Of a stretch of 64,000 nt of DNA, positions 61,109 through 64,000 are shown piece by piece. The stretch's first letter is position 1; every line of letters begins with the position of its first letter. Made by a program: the position numbers and the translations under genes. The stretch is taken from NCBI GenBank assembly GCA_025786725.1, contig JAHLTZ010000008.1, forward strand, positions 744,001-808,000, written 5' to 3'. This DNA is from Syncephalis fuscata (taxonomy: Eukaryota; Zoopagomycota; Zoopagomycetes; Zoopagales; Piptocephalidaceae). The notes beneath the pieces were generated by a model. The model saw nothing but the letters and a program-made list of their open reading frames with translations. It was not told where the DNA came from and made no database searches.

Positions 61109-64000
61109 GCTACGGTCACTACTACCACTAATACTACTAATATGGTTAGAAAAAGATACTAATAAAATATAAACGCAGTCTATTAAAGAACCAACGACTC
61201 GTCAAAGTGTAGAATAAAAGTCGTGTGTGTGTGTGTGTGTGCGAGTGTGTAAGACAATAGTGCTTGTAAGAAGAAAGAATAGGAATGAGAGTGGAAAGTT
61301 AGGCCGTGCTCTGGTCGGCGAGAGAAAGGACGGAATATAACAACGAGATTCAGAGAACGCAATAGAGTGGCTAAAGATAAGAATATAGCTAAGCCACGAG
61401 ATGAACGTCGTGGAGTCTGGACAAGTCGGTGGAGTCTGACTAAAAAAGGACAAGGCGGTAGAAGCGAAGGAGGTGCAAATAGATGGCAACCACTCTATTT
61501 GGTTGGCCGGTAAAAGATGGCCAAGGTCTAGTATGGAATGCACTCTCTGGTTAATAATATTGACCCGTAAGAATATTAACCTGCAAGGACACGCACGTAG
61601 ATATGCACGCACGTACTGGTACACTCGCGCTCGCTATTACTCACGATACTTACAATGAAAGCAAGTAAAAATAGAATAATAGAAAAGTGTGTGATATATT
61701 GGTTTAATAAATGATCAAAATACTAAGTAATTGAATGAATCGATAGCGAGTGACAGATAAAATGCAAAGATCTAATAAACGTAGAATAAAGCGTGCGTGC
61801 GTGTGTGTGTGTGCGTGCGTGTGTGTGTGTGTGGAATGGTTTTACGAAGTTAGAAGAGTCAACTAAAGTACTTTTAATAAAGTAAAGTGTTATAAAGACT
61901 AATAATAATGCTACTATTAGAACTAGAACTATTAATGAGGCGATGACGGATGATGCTGATAAATGTGCTATTCCTGGCGTGATATCATGCCAAGAGGGTT
62001 TATTTATGTCTCTGGACAAAGGCGAATTGGCCAGCAATAAGCTAAACATGCCCCGCATCACAGTCGTCGGTGATAGGCGGGTACGGCTACACGGCTATGA
62101 TTATTATAATACGCCGACAAATAATGTACATTATCACAGGTATTGTTGTTGTTATTGCTATTATTGTTATTATTATGGTTATTTTCCGTGACTGTTCCGG
62201 AAATCGGTTTCGTATCCTTCCTTCCTTCCTTTGATAGAGAAAACGTCTGCCACTTGTCGCCTTGACTCTTCTTTTTGCTTGTTTCTTCTTCCTTGATTCT
62301 CCTTTATCTTCGGTAAGAGAGTGGCAACAGCGTAGGTGAGAATGCGTTGCGTTTGAATAGTGCTTCAGCCATGAAAGGCCTTCTCCTTGTACAATACTAC
62401 TCATATTTACCAACTTTTAATCTAGTACCCTTTCCACGTGCGACTAAACTATTTTGAAATGCCAGGGCCGTGGCTTGTTCTGTTAAAGTTGCCTTTATTT
62501 TTTATTACCACAAGTCTATTGTCGTCGTTGTTGCTGCTGCTATTACTAATAGTACTTATTCAACGTGTGTCGTACATAATTGTCTGGATTCAACGCAATC
62601 CTGATAGCCAAGCAATGATTCGATGTTTCAATCCACCCTTTGACCTGCAGCTCTTGCTGATCCATCTTTTTTTAGCAATTCATTGTAAAAATAAACATAT
62701 TATTTAGTTAGTTCTAGGATTAGTCAACAGCTTGGGCCCACTGCGTTGAATTAGACCATTGCTGTTGTGTGACAAGCATTAGTGTATTGTTCTTAATCTA
62801 TTTATATTGTCCTTGATCTATGAACATTGTCTGTACTAGTATTATTTAATAGTAACTGACTGCATCAATGATAGATAACAATAACAAATGGGCAAATCAT
62901 ACACACAAAACAACGCAGTGTATCCAACCAAATAACCAGTCTCCATTTGCATCGTTATTTCGTTGTCTACACTGGTACAATGGTTATTTCCATTATATCT
63001 ATCGATCATTGTCATAAGCGGCCACTAGGATGGGCCATTTACAGCAATTGCTTAATTTAGTATAGGTCGTGTTTTCAATTTATCCTTTTCCGGTCAGTTT
63101 TCCCCCAATCCTTGAGATTCGTCAACGACCATCGAGCCATTTCACGTGTTGTTTAGTAATACCGCCGTTCTCTCTTGGCATATTTGCTTTACGACAAGCA
63201 CGCGTGGATTTGAACGCACTGCTCCGACAAAACCTCGTTAGTACTGTTCTCTTTTTACTCAATTAACACTCCGTGCTGTATCGTCGCTATTCTTATTATT
63301 GCTGCTGTTGTCGCTGTTATTAATATTCTGTCTCTTTATTCTCTTTATCACATCCCGTGCTTACCTATCTGTTTAACCAACCAACCATTTATATCGCTGG
63401 TATTACGCAGCTATTACATCTATACAGCTATATGAGCGCGTGAATACCAAGCTTTGCTTTCGTTTGAAAATACCTTTGTCTTAGATACATTCTATTACCT
63501 TTCTTTCTTTGTTCTAACCAACACTACTACCACTACTACCACTACTACCACTACTACCTGTGCTCGTTTATTCTAGTAAGTAATCTCGCAATGGACTATT
63601 CATACCAGACAGTATTGCTATGATAAGGGGATGTAATTATTTGTAATAATAGCCATATTTTGGTAAATGGTTTATTATTGTTTGTATCGTCTGTAAAGTC
63701 TATAGAATATGAATAATAGACACATGCCATCCAACTCACAAGGAACTATGGCTACTCAAAACACCATTCGTAACTGCAGCACATGCCATGCCTTTAATGC
63801 ATAAGAATGCATGTTATCACGCAGGGAATATTGCATTTAAAGGATTAACGCCATATGGCTCCTTATTTTATGTTTTTTGCCTTTCCTCAGCTATTTTATC
63901 TTTGTATGGTAAAAGTAGTAATTATTTATTTAATTTTACATGTGATCATTTATATTGTATTGCATATTAACTTAATTTACAGCGTATTTAAAACACAACA
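61109..64000. other. 2.9 kb right-end region, microsatellite-rich, no gene seen
   Basis: Contains TG microsatellites at about 61222-61253 and 61795-61833, an interrupted TTGT/TAT tract near 62140-62180, and the nine-base tandem at 63522-63558. Open frames are short, overlapping and repeat-derived. The 62438-62707 frame (hydrophobic stretch, no domain) is not accepted. Confidence 0.5.
63522..63558. repeat. nine-base tandem repeat, about four copies
   Basis: Unit actactacc repeated about four times without change. Confidence 0.8.

Overview
This 64 kb window is nuclear DNA from a eukaryote, most likely an early-diverging fungus. It is AT-rich, most genes are split by short GT-AG introns of about 45-70 bases, and intergenic regions are full of microsatellites. 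The gene content fits a fungus: Argonaute with a PAZ region, a mitochondrial PPR protein, Utp7, an ABCC transporter, F-box proteins, N-myristoylation-type methyltransferases and a gag-bearing LTR element. A Zoopagomycota-like mycoparasite is my guess; the sequence does not prove it.

Layout, left to right. 0-6.4 kb: partial Argonaute (-), prefoldin subunit 1 (-), large PPR protein (+). 7.8-16.4 kb: a 1,011-residue Ser-rich unknown (+), Utp7/WDR46 (-, 13 exons), PHAF1/UPF0183 (+, 13 exons). 17.4-28.4 kb: a secreted kinase-like gene (+), then two SAM methyltransferases on opposite strands separated by 4.8 kb of repeats and decayed coding sequence. 32-38 kb: archaeal-type phosphoglycerate mutase (+) and N-terminal glutamine amidohydrolase (-), tail to tail, then a second secreted kinase-like gene (+). 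38-49 kb: an ABCC transporter (-) and an F-box protein (+), enclosed by an inverted duplication whose second arm carries a broken copy of the kinase-like gene. 50-58.5 kb: dispersed repeats, a small secreted protein, a complete gag-only LTR retrotransposon with apparently identical LTRs, and a third secreted kinase-like gene. 58.8-61.1 kb: a second F-box protein (-). The rest to 64 kb is repeat-rich and apparently non-coding.

Two themes stand out. First, three genes and one pseudogene belong to one family of secreted proteins with a protein-kinase-like layout. They share an exon structure in which a 51-54 base exon encodes the catalytic-loop segment. One member keeps HxD, Asn and a DYD motif; two have lost them and look like secreted pseudokinases. 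This is the best candidate for an undescribed system here. Second, at least a dozen conserved genes or frames need single-base corrections, nearly all one missing base and often in short homopolymers. Because this includes the conserved Utp7 and ABC transporter genes, sequence error is the likeliest cause. CDS entries below therefore give gene spans, and the affected sites are named.
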